Under the pieces are notes generated by a model, which saw only the letters and a program-made list of their open reading frames with translations, was not told the DNA's origin and ran no database searches. A program made the position numbers and the translations under genes. Shown here piece after piece: positions 45,781 through 59,115 of a stretch of 64,000 nt of DNA. Numbering within the stretch: position 1 is the first letter of the stretch; each line of letters opens with the position of its first letter. The stretch is from Saxidomus purpurata (Eukaryota; Mollusca; Bivalvia; Venerida; Veneridae): positions 27,137,536 to 27,201,535 of the forward strand of contig JAFMSR010000009.1 in NCBI GenBank assembly GCA_022818135.1, written 5' to 3'.

Positions 45781-48700
45781 GTAAAAAGCAACCATTTTTC
45801 ACCTTATGGAGTAACTTCTGATATTCAACCAGACAAAGGTATCAGCATTACTATAATGTTTAGATCCGTGTTTCAAATTTCATGATTAATTTTGACACTT
45901 TTCCAATTATGCGAAGAAATTCAAACAATAAAGAGAACTTCAGCTCTCCGATATATGATATAAAGTTCCTATATTAGATACTAAAACGTGTGACAAATTT
46001 GAGTCACTTATTTACGACTTGTTAAATGCATGGATGACCATTCGGCTTAAAGTGGGCGAATAATAGTAGGTTGAAAATAGCGGGGGTTTTAAATTACAAA
46101 GTTAATGCCATGGTCAGTTTGAATTAGCGGACTTATAATAGTTTTGGACTGCCTGCACAAGGTTTTATGTACATGTATGAGGAAGTGACATTTGAATTGT
46201 GTTCGAGGGTGAATAGTGATACAAATTCTTGTGGAACATACTTGTTTAATATGTTATGATTTTTTTTTGTTCATTGATTAAACCATTTGTATCACATTTA
46301 TTTTCTAAATGATAGCTAACAACTTGGAGATTTGATGGTTTAAAGATCTGCGGAAACTTAAGTGAAATCCAGTGAAATATGTGCAGGTAAATTTTTCTTT
46401 AATAAACATAGTACATTTTATTACATAATTATGTATTGTGACGTTTAAATACTGTGGAATTTCTTAAGACGGTTGTTATCAGTCTTTGAGTTTGGTTCGT
46501 CAGCATAGAGGTATATGTTGATGTGAAAATTAACTAAATGATTGATCAGTGTAGACCATGAACAGACTGCACAGAATTTTAGGGTTCTACGCAAAACAGT
46601 TCTAACTCCTCCTTTATTTCATATAACTTACAACTGTTTTACGTTCAACATCATAGATGTACAGACTGATCATGATCTGCACTGATCACAGAGGCAGAAT
46701 CACTTACCACCAGCAGAGTCGGAGTGAAGATTCTATATTAAACTAATTGCTTTACTTTTGTTTTAAACTATAAAGTGGGCCGAGTTTGAAGATGCTATAT
46801 CAGTAGTAAAAACACAGTAAAGTAAAAAAGAAGCCATGTAAATTGTCATATAAATTGAACTGGTATCGTGTCTGAATTTAACAATTTTTTATGTAGAACC
46901 AGAACTGACTAAAGTCAAGCGCTCAAAATACTCAAAATAATGACTGCACTGTTTGAATAGGATCAGTAAGGAGAAAAACAGTACATAATATCTCAGTATT
47001 AGAAACACTTGCGGATAAAGATCACTTGTCAACAAAGACGACTTTAATCTTTTCTGACCAGTGATCACAGATTCGACGGTACATTCAGCCAAAGGATGCA
47101 TCAAAATTGATCAGGTAATTTAATAGGCTGCTTAATACATGACAGGTGTATTCAATATAAAAATGGCTGAGAAGGATCAGTGATTGCTGTTTAAGACAGG
47201 TAGCCGTTTAACTGAGGTGATCACAAACACAGGTTCAGCTGTATATAACCTTAGGTTACACATACAGACATCATTGCCAATAGTAATAGGAATAAGCTCA
47301 GGATGACAGGCACTCTCGTGTTATGTTTGGCTATAAATACTATAAATATGTTATAAAACAGGTGTTTTACAAATTAGACAATGGTCAGTACACTACTTCA
47401 TGTCAGGCGTACCTTTGTCAAGCGGTCATTCATGTATATAAAATGTTGTTGAAGTGTCAAAAACATCGCAGTTTAACCTGTACTTTGAAACTGTTTGTCA
47501 ATTCATACATAGTTTTCTAACTCTTACAGTAAATGATTCTGCCTTGACCAGTGTAGATCATGATCAGCCTGCAGTCTGATTATTTCTAGATCTGCATTGG
47601 TCTCAAACACAGAATTTTTCAATCTTGCCAGCAACGTAAATTTATTACCAAGCAGATACCAGGATTGGAACCTGTAGTGTATGGTGTCACCTCCCAGCAA
47701 AACTTCAAATTAATTATTAAAAATGGAACAGTTCTATATAAAAATCACACGAAACTGACCAGCAGTGAAACAATTATGGTCAACTGAATCTTCAAAACCA
47801 CCTTTTTCCCAACTAAGTAACAAGATCCTCGTTACTTTACTATATCCTGCACTCCAGTATGTATTTAGATATCAAGTTGGACTTTTTGACTGAAGGTCAT
47901 GGATTTTAACCCAGTCAGTTGAACTTGATGGTTTCAGCCGCAATCCTTTCTTATGGGGCAGGTTACTGACTGGTAAAAACTGTGGCAAGCACCCATTTAG
48001 AGTGGTACATATGAGTGGGCAGCATGTTGTAAGAAGTTAGTCAACTACTTATGTGAGACAAATACATGTAAACCATTTAATGAAACTAAGAGAAACAATT
48101 GTGTAAATAATAGGAAAATCTTTGATCTTTTAATACTATTGTGCATAAATTCAAATTAATGCTAATGAAGTGAATAAAATCGGATTTTATTGGATTTACA
48201 CGCTGACCAACGGGATTTAAAAGTCGACCGAGTTTGTTTTAAACGGTTTAAGAATACAGTCTATATTTGTTGACTGGGCTCAGACGTGCTAAAATAAATG
48301 TTTGATTTTCACACCTTGCGGAGAGAATATGTTACAAACAGAGGAAATTAGCTAAACAAAGTCATATAGACACACTCAATAGTAACATTAAAGTCAGCAA
48401 ACATAAATTTGAAAATCTTACGCACAAATAATTTCCAGGTTCACGTGTCTAGCTTCATGACCTATAAGAATATTAAGCTTGAGTCTGAAAAAAAAAAGTA
48501 CTTAAAAACTTATAATAAAAGACCATTTAAGGGAAGTTACTTAAGTGGTCTATTAATAAAATGTTTATAGTACAGCATTATTTTGTTCTAAAATCAGCTT
48601 TGTTGAATATGGATTAAGAAAATAGTTACCCATTTATGCAAGTGGTCTTTTAATACAAGTGGTCGCATTAATTAATATTGTTATTTTAAAACTGTGTTGA

Positions 48701-49863
48701 AAAGTCTTTTGATGTTATCATTATTTTGTGTGTTCAGATGTCAGCACCACTTTCTGTATGGGGTGGTGGGAGGGGGAAGGGGTTCAAAAGATCAGGCAGT
48801 TCCATTCATATTAAAATAAATAAATATAATTATTCTACCAGGGGAAATGTTTCTGTTCATTTTTTCTTATTCACAAAATCTTAAACCAATATCTTTTATC
48901 AAAGATTTAGTTCACATAAAATAGGCCATGTTAGGTAAAAGTTTTACTGCTTCTCATATAGGCTCTAAGTGGCAGAATGGTGCCATATTTAAATGAATTC
49001 CAATAAATTTATCTCTCTGATAAACCCCTGTATTTGTTAAGGATTTAGATAAACAGAGCTGGATCAAAGGTTTCCTAGTGTATTTACATTGATGTTTCAA
49101 AGTTCAAATCTATGTATTGATGTAATAGCTAAATCCATCAATACATGATCTCTTTAACTTAGATTTACCCCTGATCACAAAAGGGAGGTAATTTAGGAAA
49201 GGAAATCAGGATTTGGGGTTATCTTTGACTATTTAGTGGGATTATATGAAAGAATGTAGGTCCAATAATTTTATTAGACTAAGATTAAATTAAGGAAACT
49301 AAGGATTAGAGTGAAATAGGAAATAGGTCAGTGAAAATGAATAAATTAATTAGTTAATGAATAAATTAATGTTAAACTGATGGTACAATGTGTAATTCTA
49401 TCAGTTTAGTTCATATACTTTGACATGAATTTTGATTTGCTGTAAACTTTGTAAGTTGATTCCTAACAGTATTTTAAATGTACTGTACATTTATCTGTTA
49501 TTTTTAATTTTTGCTTTAAGATTGAATTTTTCTGGGAACCTTACACATTGGTGCTTTTTAGAATGTTCCAGGTTTTATTGAATAATGGAGTTTGTTATTT
49601 AAAAGATTTATCTACCCACAATGTGAATGTTTCTAGTCCTGGAAATTAAAGGACAAAATTGCATTTTAATCGTGATTAAATACTTTCTGGTAAGGAATAA
49701 GACGAAAACATATGTAAATTGTTTTTCAATCTCTTTGAGCAAAGATGGGTATGAATCGAATTTGCATCTTCCATCGATTTTCAACAAAGATCGGAATTTT
49801 CATTTGAAAATGTGACACTTGTACAAGTAACGGAGTATGAATAAAAAATGACCTAGGACAATA

Positions 49864-49935
49864 ATGGAGGGTGTTCGAAGCTGGCTACATCGGTTTAATT
49901 GGATTTTAAAACCCTCGGAATTTGATTTTACCCCG
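49864..49935 (+). CDS. Speculative first coding exon (MEGVRSWLHRF...)
   Basis: An ATG opens 24 codons (MEGVRSWLHRFNWILKPSEF, DFTP) before CCG|GTTAAG, a moderate donor, phase 0. The region is more GC-balanced than its surroundings. I do not recognise the sequence. If spliced it would be an alternative start of a gene lying further right. Equally it may be chance: the frame closes after 35 codons. Confidence 0.15.
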
Positions 49936-50181
49936 GTTAAGCAAACAGTGATCGAAAATTTGAACGTTTAGTCATTTAAGTTATTCAGAGTAGAAAGGGA
50001 TGATTTTCAGACAAAATTGTTTACAGTATTGCACTGGAGGGGAAGTGTATAAGACCTCAGCTATATTTGGGATATTTTTTATTTCTTTTTCCATTGTACA
50101 AGGTATGCATCTAAGTTTACTGGGTTTTTTATACTGAGATATTATGCCTTATATTTTTGAAGGCTGTATAAGAGGTAAGTT

Positions 50182-50325
50182 TGAATGAATGAATGAATGA
50201 ATGAATGAATGAATGAATGAATGAATGAATGAATGAATGAATGAATGAATGAATCAACGAACAAACGAACAAACGAACAAACGAACAAACAAACAAATGA
50301 ACAAACAAATGAATGAATGAATGAC
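50182..50325. repeat. (GAAT)n microsatellite passing into (CGAACAAA)n
   Basis: About 18 GAAT units are followed by CGAACAAACGAACAAACGAA and a return to GAATGAATGAATGA. Confidence 0.95.
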
Positions 50326-51251
50326 TATGAAAGAATTAATGAATTTTATTAGAAAAAATAACTGTTTATATTTTGTCTCGTGTTATATCTATGAATTTTT
50401 TATGATTTTTATGCCTAATTTTGGAAATCTTAATAAATTCTGTAGTTTCATCTGATATATAATGTAATTTGATAAAGTCAATTGATAAACTTCATTTATG
50501 TTACACACAAAAATCTAATGAAACAGAAATATTTGAAAAACATATCAATGAAAAGTAAATTATAAATTATAACTATAATTATGATTTATATTTCATTTCA
50601 AATATTAATAAAGACATATTATTTTTAGTATACTTATGATTTATAATGTTTGAAGTATTAGTATTACTATAGTAAATTTTACTTTTTCTGTAGTAATTTG
50701 ATAAAGTAATATGATTAACTAAATTGCAAAAAAAATCTTAAAGAAACTGTCAGAAATCTTTAAGAAAGTGTAGATTATAATTATTGTGAAAGATTTTCTA
50801 AATAAAATTAAGATATTTTATACTTTTTGACTCAGTTTGGTTTGTGGGTGATCTGGTTATGTGCAAAGTGACAGATTCTAAATTCAGCAATATTCTAGAG
50901 AGTCAGCTGTCATATTATGTCTGTCGGGTAATGCATTTTGTCCGAGTGATATAACCTGCATAAAACAAAACTATCGGATATGTTGTCATTGTTGTTATGG
51001 TAACATGTCATTTGTAAATGAAAATAAAGTACCATCAAAACTTGTGATAAACAGCAAGCCTAGGTGTATCTAACAGAAGTGACCTCATAGAATAGGCGAC
51101 TGCTATATGCAGGTGTATCTGTCTATATCATTGCTGTATAGGATATGTTAATACACAAACTACCTAACACAACTCGCTGCTCAGTCCTGATGACCATATA
51201 CGTTGGTAAAGCGGCATTATTGTTTACGTACGGCTTTATACCATCGTCAGA

Positions 51252-51338
51252 ATGCATAGTACACCTTCTGTTGTAATCGATAATGAAGCATTGCGTAAAG
51301 AGCCATCGTGGTTATCCCAAGATGTTAATTTGGATAAG
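51252..51338 (+). CDS. Candidate first coding exon (MHSTPSVVIDNEALRK...)
   Basis: An ATG starts 29 codons, MHSTPSVVIDNEALRKEPSW then LSQDVNLDK, ending at AAG|GTATAC, phase 0. The composition is protein-like and richer in G and C than the flanks, and an in-frame stop follows soon after the donor, as expected for an exon. I do not recognise the protein. No partner exon is identified in the window. Confidence 0.28.
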
Positions 51339-52810
51339 GTATACTTTAAAATTTAATATATTTCATAATAAAATATGCGTCCTGGCCTGGTATGTGACAC
51401 AACAACCTAAAGGGATGCTGACGTCCAATCAGGTGCAAGATTTATGACCCCTTACGAGAGGGAAGACATTATCTTTAACCATCAGTGATTTTGGCAGATA
51501 AATTACAGGGCTTAAATAGGTTATATTTTGATTCAAAAATGTTATTTCACCCCTCAGGGTAAATTTCTAATCAAATATGGAGATTCTTTTATTTGCTTCA
51601 TTAATGAAAAAATGTTGATACATGGTACAAAAAGTGGGAGTGAGTTTGCGAAATCTCTATCATACAACTTCATGTCTGCTTGATTAACTTTAATAGTGAA
51701 TATAAAAATGTTTTTCTTTATATATTAGTGAAGTAATGGACTTATTTTATTACAGCAGTCAAGTTTGATTTGTGTTTTTGGAAGCCATGATTGAGATAAA
51801 AAGATGAGAGTTTGGCAATGACAAAGAAGCTCACACTGTCTGAGGACAAGATTCAGTGTAGCACAGATACTATAAAGGTATTTTTGTGCAGTGAAAAAGT
51901 TTCAGTAGGCTTACAAAAGATGACTTTTAAAAAAACGTTTGTGTCCCCAGAAATAAGCTCTTTTCAGTAGCGGGAGAAATCTTTCAGAGAAAACTTTTCT
52001 GTCAAAGCTCACCTCAACAAAGCTGGGAGATGTTGTGAAAATTCTTTATGACAGTGTGACTTGAATTTAAAAGACTAATGACTGACGCAGTCTAGAGTTT
52101 CGGCTAAAATTCAATTTATTTGAGAGATTTCTTTTCCAGGATCGATCCTATGTTCTTTACCTGAAATAAAATATAGTGCTGCATTTGGGTATAGTGATGG
52201 GGTGGAGGATTAAGGAGTAATGATCATATGATATGAAAAAGAGAAGTGTCCAGGGAAAGGAGCGGGGGAGGAGAGGGGACACAAGTATAAGCCAACCTTG
52301 CTGTACATATAAAAGCCAAAAGTCCCGATACCTTTACACTTCAGATTCATTTTGATTAAAAGTGATTAGCAATGCAAAAGGGATGCAGGTATGAGCAAGG
52401 ATAGATGTATTTGGGTTGAATGGCATCTTTTGAAAAATCATGGTTCACAGTATACTAAAAATCTGGATAGCAAAAATATATATGCAGAATAGTACAAGAG
52501 TGTGTTAAACAATCCAACAAACATGGCCTTTTAGGACAGCTGACTTGTTAACGCAGGTGTATAATCTCTTAAATACAAGGTGATTTTACTTTATCTATAG
52601 GCACTACTTAAAGCAAATGGCTGGTTAATGGACCATTTACAATTTAGTTCAGGTGAGATCAAGGAAGAGGTCAATTGAAAAACACCGCTAATAGAGCTGA
52701 CCAAATGAATATTTGGGCCCCACTGTCCAAAAACCAACTCAGTTTGTTTCTAAATGAAGTGTATCATACTGGAACACAACAAACTTGATCCATGCCGATT
52801 GTAGACTCCT

Positions 52811-52876
52811 AACGTTAACCTCAAACAGAGGATAGTAACCTCAAACAGACGATAACGTTAACCTCAAACAGAGGAT
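52811..52876. repeat. Three-copy tandem repeat (GTTAACCTCAAACAGAGGAT)
   Basis: ACGTTAACCTCAAACAGAGG, AGTAACCTCAAACAGACG and ACGTTAACCTCAAACAGAGG lie in tandem. Confidence 0.85.
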
Positions 52877-55800
52877 GTCCTAAATTTTGTGAAACTTTCT
52901 GAAATCTTTCTGTCATTCCTAAATTGTCCCTTTCCCTTTCCTTGTCTAGACTATCAATTTTATTGTCAGTTATAGATGCAAATTTATTGTTGTCATCAAT
53001 TATCACACACTTGTTAGAGGGTGTTACAATTAACATATTTATTTACACACTGACATAACACGACATAAATATGACATAATAACACTTATCACGGGAAACA
53101 AAGACACGGTACATAAAATATGCAATATAAATTATCATTCAAGTAATTAACATCTGAACTATTTTGTTTGTTTTGCATATTTCAGTTGTAGAATATACCT
53201 TTAAATGTAGGACATGTTTAATTTTGAAAGCATTATATTATGATACGGAAGTATTTTTTGGATTTTATTTTATCTGTAAAGAGGAGACAGTAAGTAAAGC
53301 TTTTTGGGTTTTTTGAGTGATTTTATGTAAGTATTCAAAAGTTTAACAAGTAATTTTTTGTTAAGTTTAAAAAGAAAAGTTTTTTTATTATCTTGATTAA
53401 TTAAAGTGACTGGTAATTGCTTGCTAATTATCACATGCTGATCTTTTTAGAATATTAGTCAATTTAGCAAGAAATAGATTAAAATTTTGTGAAGTCATAC
53501 TTTTGATTTTGAGTTGATACTGTTAAGTTAAATATGGTTCAAATAGATACATACCATACATTATGCATGTTTTGCCATTTTGCTTGCTTAGAATATACAA
53601 TAAACAACTAAATATACTATGGTCATAGATTGTTTGATATGAATGACATTTTTCCATTAAAGAAATTTTTAAATTCTGACATTTTGTCTCTGTTTCAGAA
53701 TAAAAAAAAAAAGTCAGTGAAAAAAAAAATGTCAGTGAAAAAAAAATGTACTGCTTTCACATTTTTTGTTTGTTTTATTGACAACAAACTATCATTTCAT
53801 CAATGATTTGAAAGAGTTAGAGCGAGGCACCGCAGCAATAAAGGCATTTTTTACTTAGCAAGTAATTTCTTAAACAAATAATTACAATATTTTGTCACGT
53901 TGCACTAGTACAATGCACTTATACAAATGTGCAAAACTAAATTCAGTTCCCATAATGGAGGAAGAGCTGTTATTTGCATAATTATAATTAGTGAATGGTG
54001 CAGCTATATCCAAATTGATAATTGCACTGTATGCAGAGAAGAACAAAAATCGTTTATTTGGATTTACTGTAACAACTAACATTATTAAGAAACAGGAGGA
54101 TGGGAGGTTAGTACTGGTCATTTACAGAAATGATGCCTGCCTGTATATAAATGAAATATTGTTGTTGTATGAGTAAAACGCCCGTATTAACCGTACTTCA
54201 GTCATTTTTACCTAACCTTCATTCATGGGAAGAACCAGTACTAGATTCCTATCCTCCATAAGAACCTGTCAACTTTCTCATATAGAGAGATGCTCGGTAA
54301 CAGGGCTCAAACCTATGACCTTTATGAGAGGTCACAGTGATTTCAAGTTATCGACCCTACATAAATGAAATACTGTTAAAATAATGTTCAAAATACCCCA
54401 AAAAGTATACAATTGAATAGCAGCCTTAACATTCTTAGATTGACAGGAAGCGTGCCAGACATTGCACGGCGGAGCTCGCGAAAAAAGGAAACATCCAGGA
54501 AAACTCTCAAATTTAAGACAGGCTGCAGACACGGATTTGAGTGATACATGACTGGTTACTAAATCATAATTAAAGATTTGATCATGACTTGATATTATAC
54601 TACACAGTGGCGTCCTATTTTGATAAGTTATAATCTTTATCTCTTTCAAAATGACCGTCCTGTTCCTAGGGTCAAGTCATGATAGCTTTTATCAGGGAAA
54701 CTATTTCATATTTTAGCACATTTAAAGTGAACAGTTTCAAATATTTTGTTCAAACAATGGGATCTTATTTACACATATTCTGTTATTTTTGTTTATGGAC
54801 CTAGCTGAAGATTCAAAAATAAAATTTAAGCATGTTTGGGATTAAATATTAGTGATAAAGGTAAATTTGTATTCTAGTAGAAATACTTGTCTATTTTAGT
54901 TGGAATGTTCAAATGTTTGAACAAGAAGGTATATATTTGATATACATTATCTCTGAATAATCAAACACTTCATATTTAATGTACAATGTTTCTTAAATTG
55001 AGACATTCTCTACCTATATAATCTGTCAAAATTACGTAACAATTGAATACAGAAAAATTGTGTGACACTCGAGGACAAAATGGTTGGTTTAAATGAGAGG
55101 AAAAGTGGTCATTTATTTTTCTTTGCTGCTGCCTTACTTCTTTGATTTGGCTCGATCTACTTGTACAGTCAATGAAACAACTTTCATTACATTGTACATG
55201 TAAAGGACACAACTTATTTCAAAGTCTGGTCGGTAGGAAATTGTGGGAATTTAAATTTCCGTCTCCACTTTTTTCAAGGAAAAGTGGTTAGTTTGTGGCC
55301 GTGGTTAACAGTCTTTATAGTATGTTTTGACATGTTAATGCTGAATATATGGATGTGATTTACAACTCACAAAAATAATTACATCCTTTCAATTCTGATG
55401 GATTTATGATTATTTTAGTCACAAATCATGAATGTCATGATAACAGTAGACTCTGACTTGCTGTCCTTATACATTCTAATGTATCTTTACACAATAAAAT
55501 CACATTCTCTAAAGCATATAAATTCAATCATAGCATTTTTTATAAAGTTCAACCTCTTGATAATGATTATGATATTAATTCATGGATTTTAGTTTTTGCT
55601 TAGAAAAACCACAGGTGTAAGTGTATGGCCAACAAAAAATGTATCCACAAAAAAATTTATATGCTATATCAGTACACCAGTCCTGTGAGAAGAACATAGA
55701 AAATGGTTGAATAGTTTTTCTTGAACTCTTAAATTTGTTGGTCGGCACAGCCACAAAATACATGAAAATAAGTGCCTCATGTATGTAAATGGTTTCACTG

Positions 55801-57967
55801 TAAATAGATCACTACAATCATGTGGTTTGACATACAGTTGTACCCTGTATTAGTGGTCACCTTGTTTAGGCAGAGACCTGCCTTAAGTAGTTGCCTGTAT
55901 TGTAATATCCAAAATGTACATGTTTATGGATAAATATTTAAGCTGCCACCTGTTTTTAATGGCCACACTGGCTGTTTCCACATGCTTGTGGCTTTATATA
56001 TATGTCTCATTGTCTCCAGGATTTGCAGGTGGCTTTGTGTAAAAAGTGGGACCCCCATGTATATAGCAGTGCTACACCCCAGTTAAAGAGTCAGTTTTTC
56101 TGTTTATTATGTGATATTTGCTCACCTTTTGCCTCCCTCTGCTCAAAGCCCCCACTCCCCAACCCAACCTATTATTAAGTCAGAAATTTGTGTCTGTTTT
56201 TTTTTTTAAACCATTATTTTTAAAGGGGTCAAGGCCTCATCACTTCTAGCTGAAGGATTCTTGACACTTAACTTGTAATGAAGAAGATCAGTCACTATAG
56301 ATGTTATATAATATGTCGAGATGTTGTGTCAGGACAATTTTATCAGTGGTAATCTACACAATTTAATGTATCAGATAAAATGTATGACAAGAAAATTCAT
56401 GCCAGAAATTTCATTTGAATATTATGTTTCAAAACTGTCGAAATGTTCATTCTACATTTTCTAGTTATAACTCACAGTGTGCATTTGGATTTATTATTTA
56501 CAACATTTGTGATTATGTGAGTGTAACTGGAAGGATAAGTGTGTAAATTAAATTATATTAAATAATACAAAATTATTTTCTGAACTTTTTGGAATTTTCT
56601 AAAATTTGGACATCAGTTGAACCAAATCATATTAAAATATGTACATTCAGAACATACTTTCCATGTGGCAACATGTTAACTGAAAGCAGGAAGTCACAAG
56701 CACAACTTTTAAAGACTGGATGAAATTTGGAATCACATAAAAACTTTAAATAATACGTTAATTGAAACAACTGTCACCAAACCACTTTAAAAAAATGCAG
56801 TAGATTTATTAAAATTTGTAGTGCCCTTGAACTTTTATCTACAGTAGTTTTATAACTTTTAGGCATATCGATAATGATTATAATAAAGGTTGTGATATTT
56901 GCAATTAAAGGCATGTTTCTATATTATGCTCTTTTTGAAAAATACATTTTTGTTGTTATTTTACATACAATTTACCCGTTTTAGAAATTGTACCTGATAG
57001 TTGTAGCGTATACCCCTAAAGATAGCTGTATTATAATGCAAAATCACCTATCGAAAAGGAGAATGTTTGTTTAAATGTGAACTACTATAAACCAAGACAT
57101 TTTTGCAATGATTTTATTTTTCAAAATCTCTTTGTATTCTAATGCAGTACTGATGTAACGTCATTTCTGATTGGTTACATCGTTTTAAATCAAATTGTGA
57201 CTATTAAATAACATTAACATAGTTACAAAAATAGGACAATCAGTAGTGTTTGCATTTTAGAGCATTGTGTGTAAGATAGGGTTAACAGTTTAGTGATTTT
57301 GACATTTGCGACAGTTAGAAAAAAGTTTCTGACCATTAAAAACCATAATTATTATACAGTTGCAAATTAAACAAAATTACAAAACAGTTAACCCTATAGT
57401 CATTCACTGTCTGTTAACTTTTCTATGTTGTTTTGTTTCGTATATTTTCAGGATTGGTAAAAACACACAAATGCAAGCAACGCATACGGAAGCATGAAAA
57501 TGCAATTTACGATCAGAATATTCTGGAATTCAAATGATATGTGAGCATTTCAAGTGGCCAAGCTATCACAAAAAAAAGTGAAGTGTAATTTAGAAAATGA
57601 TTTTTTTTGTTTACAATTTGAAAGGAGACGTTTTTAATGTAAATTTAATCAGAAAAACTGATCATTCAAGGTGAAGTGATTTGATCTTGTAATAGGCAAA
57701 AAACTTCATAACGGTATGAGAGCAAAGTTAACAGAGATGTTGTAATTTGTATTTTAGCTGTTTTTTTCTGTCAAACATATTATTTAACAAATACAAACGA
57801 CGCGTTTAAGTTTAAAGCCAGGGAAAATTGCAAACAGGTCTTAATGGAAATGGAGTGCTTAGCCAGGATTGTTTGAAGTGGATATTCCCTGGTAGTGTGG
57901 ATTTGAGTGGATTTTGGCTTCAGCATAAAGATTTTTATGAGTGGATTATAAGAACAAGACACTGAAG
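52877..57967. other. Intergenic or intron, no gene seen
   Basis: AT-rich non-coding sequence. It contains an inverted SINE-like copy near 54085-54350, a dispersed repeat at 55838-55990, and an A-rich GTCAGTGAAAAAAAAA duplication at 53700-53750. Confidence 0.4.
54085..54350 (-). repeat. SINE-like repeat, minus strand
   Basis: The plus strand shows GGGAAGAACCAGTACTAGAT, TCCATAAGAACCTGTCAACT and GGGCTCAAACCTATGACC, the reverse complement of the family at 1298 and 44335. The adjacent plus-strand GGGAGGTTAGTACTGGTCAT at 54100 may be a second fragment. Confidence 0.55.
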
Positions 57968-57999
57968 ATGTCTGGCATTGTAGAGCGGTTGAAGTCGCA
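57968..57999 (+). CDS. Candidate first coding exon (MSGIVERLKS...)
   Basis: AAGATGTCTGGCATT is a reasonable start context (A at -3). Ten codons, MSGIVERLKS, plus CA end at a consensus donor CA|GTAAGT, phase 2. Short first exons of this kind are common at internal promoters. The protein is not recognised and no downstream exon could be joined inside the window. Because the phase differs from 49864 and 51252, it would need a different acceptor. Confidence 0.3.
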
Positions 58000-58894
58000 G
58001 TAAGTATTTCCTCGCATTATGCAATACAAGAGGTCACCATGTTTTGATATTTAATGCAGTCGAAGTGTTAAAACCACTTTCAATAAACTTTTAATAGGAC
58101 TCTTACATACTTTTCTTTAATTTGAGATCACTTCAAACTTGTACAAGTCAGCAAATTGCAGTCACTTTAGAAAAGTATGATAAATATTTTTTGTGGCTTA
58201 TGATATATGAAGTATTCGCATTTTTCAGAACCTTTTTTTGCTAGACCAAATATAACCCATTGTCTTGTCTGTTTGTTCTGATGCCAGTAGCTAGTCTTGC
58301 GGGGCACTGGCTACCTTCAAACAGTAGCTATTATGCTTGCAGGGAATACACTATCTAGAAGCAGTTGTCGTACAAAGTAACAGCTTTAGATTGTTTGTAT
58401 CTACTTATATGGGTATATGTATGTTCAAACTCGGTACAAACTGCACATGATAGATCTATTTATCTGTAAGGTTTTTGCTTGTCATAACTGTTTTATCAGC
58501 AATGATTTACATAACATTCTTTTTTTTCATACTAAGTCATAAATATATAGAAAGAAAATTATCCAGACTGGCTTATTTATCAAGTTTAGAAGGGACTTTT
58601 GGTTTGCAAGGAAAAGCTTAAGGGGAGATTTAATATCAAATGACTTAGACTGGGGGAGCAAAATTTAAATACAATTACAGTCAAACCTGTGTTTATCAGC
58701 TCGTCAAGGGATACATCAAAAGATGGCGGCTTGAAGTGGGTGACTGTTTGATACAGGACTGGTTTTATTTTTTTAAACATAAAAATAGCCAAGTACCAGT
58801 AAAGCTTCTCAAGGCAGCTGGTTTCTTTATCTGATGTACCAGTAACCAATAATACAGGTTCACCTGTATGTTCCACAACAATACATAGTCAGTA

Positions 58895-59115
58895 ACATGG
58901 CACAGTGGTAGCGCTTTCGCCTCAGGATCGAAGGGCCTCGGGTTCGATCCCTACCATCGCCACGTCGTCAGTGTTCTTAGGCAAGACACAATTAATTCCA
59001 CATTGCCTCACTCTCTTCGAGGTTGATTTCACCTGGAATGAGTCTCGAGAGCGACTAATATAAGTTGGAAGAACTTGTTTCGCAATTGAGAATAAATAAA
59101 TTTGTATAAACTAAA
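58895..59115 (+). repeat. tRNA-derived SINE
   Basis: TGGCACAGTGGTAGCGCTTT (A box) and GGGTTCGATCCCTACC (B box), then GTGTTCTTAGGCAAGACAC, a central GAGTCTCGAGAGCGACTAAT and the tail CTTGTTTCGCAATTGAGAAT. Tail and GCAAGACAC motif match the SINE at 24593. Confidence 0.85.

Larger units (their letters stand above)
43673..49863. other. Intergenic or long intron, repeats only
   Basis: AT-rich. SINE-like copies lie at about 44335-44500 and 45595-45780. Dispersed-repeat copies lie at 46545-46720, 47115-47245 and 47545-47620. The open frames at 44698-44886 and 45019-45213 have no recognisable domain; the second overlaps GGCAGGG-rich sequence. Confidence 0.45.

Noticed and set aside
58895..58962. Possible tRNA gene on the plus strand
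   Set aside because: The acceptor stem does not close properly and the sequence continues into a SINE tail also found at 24760-24800.
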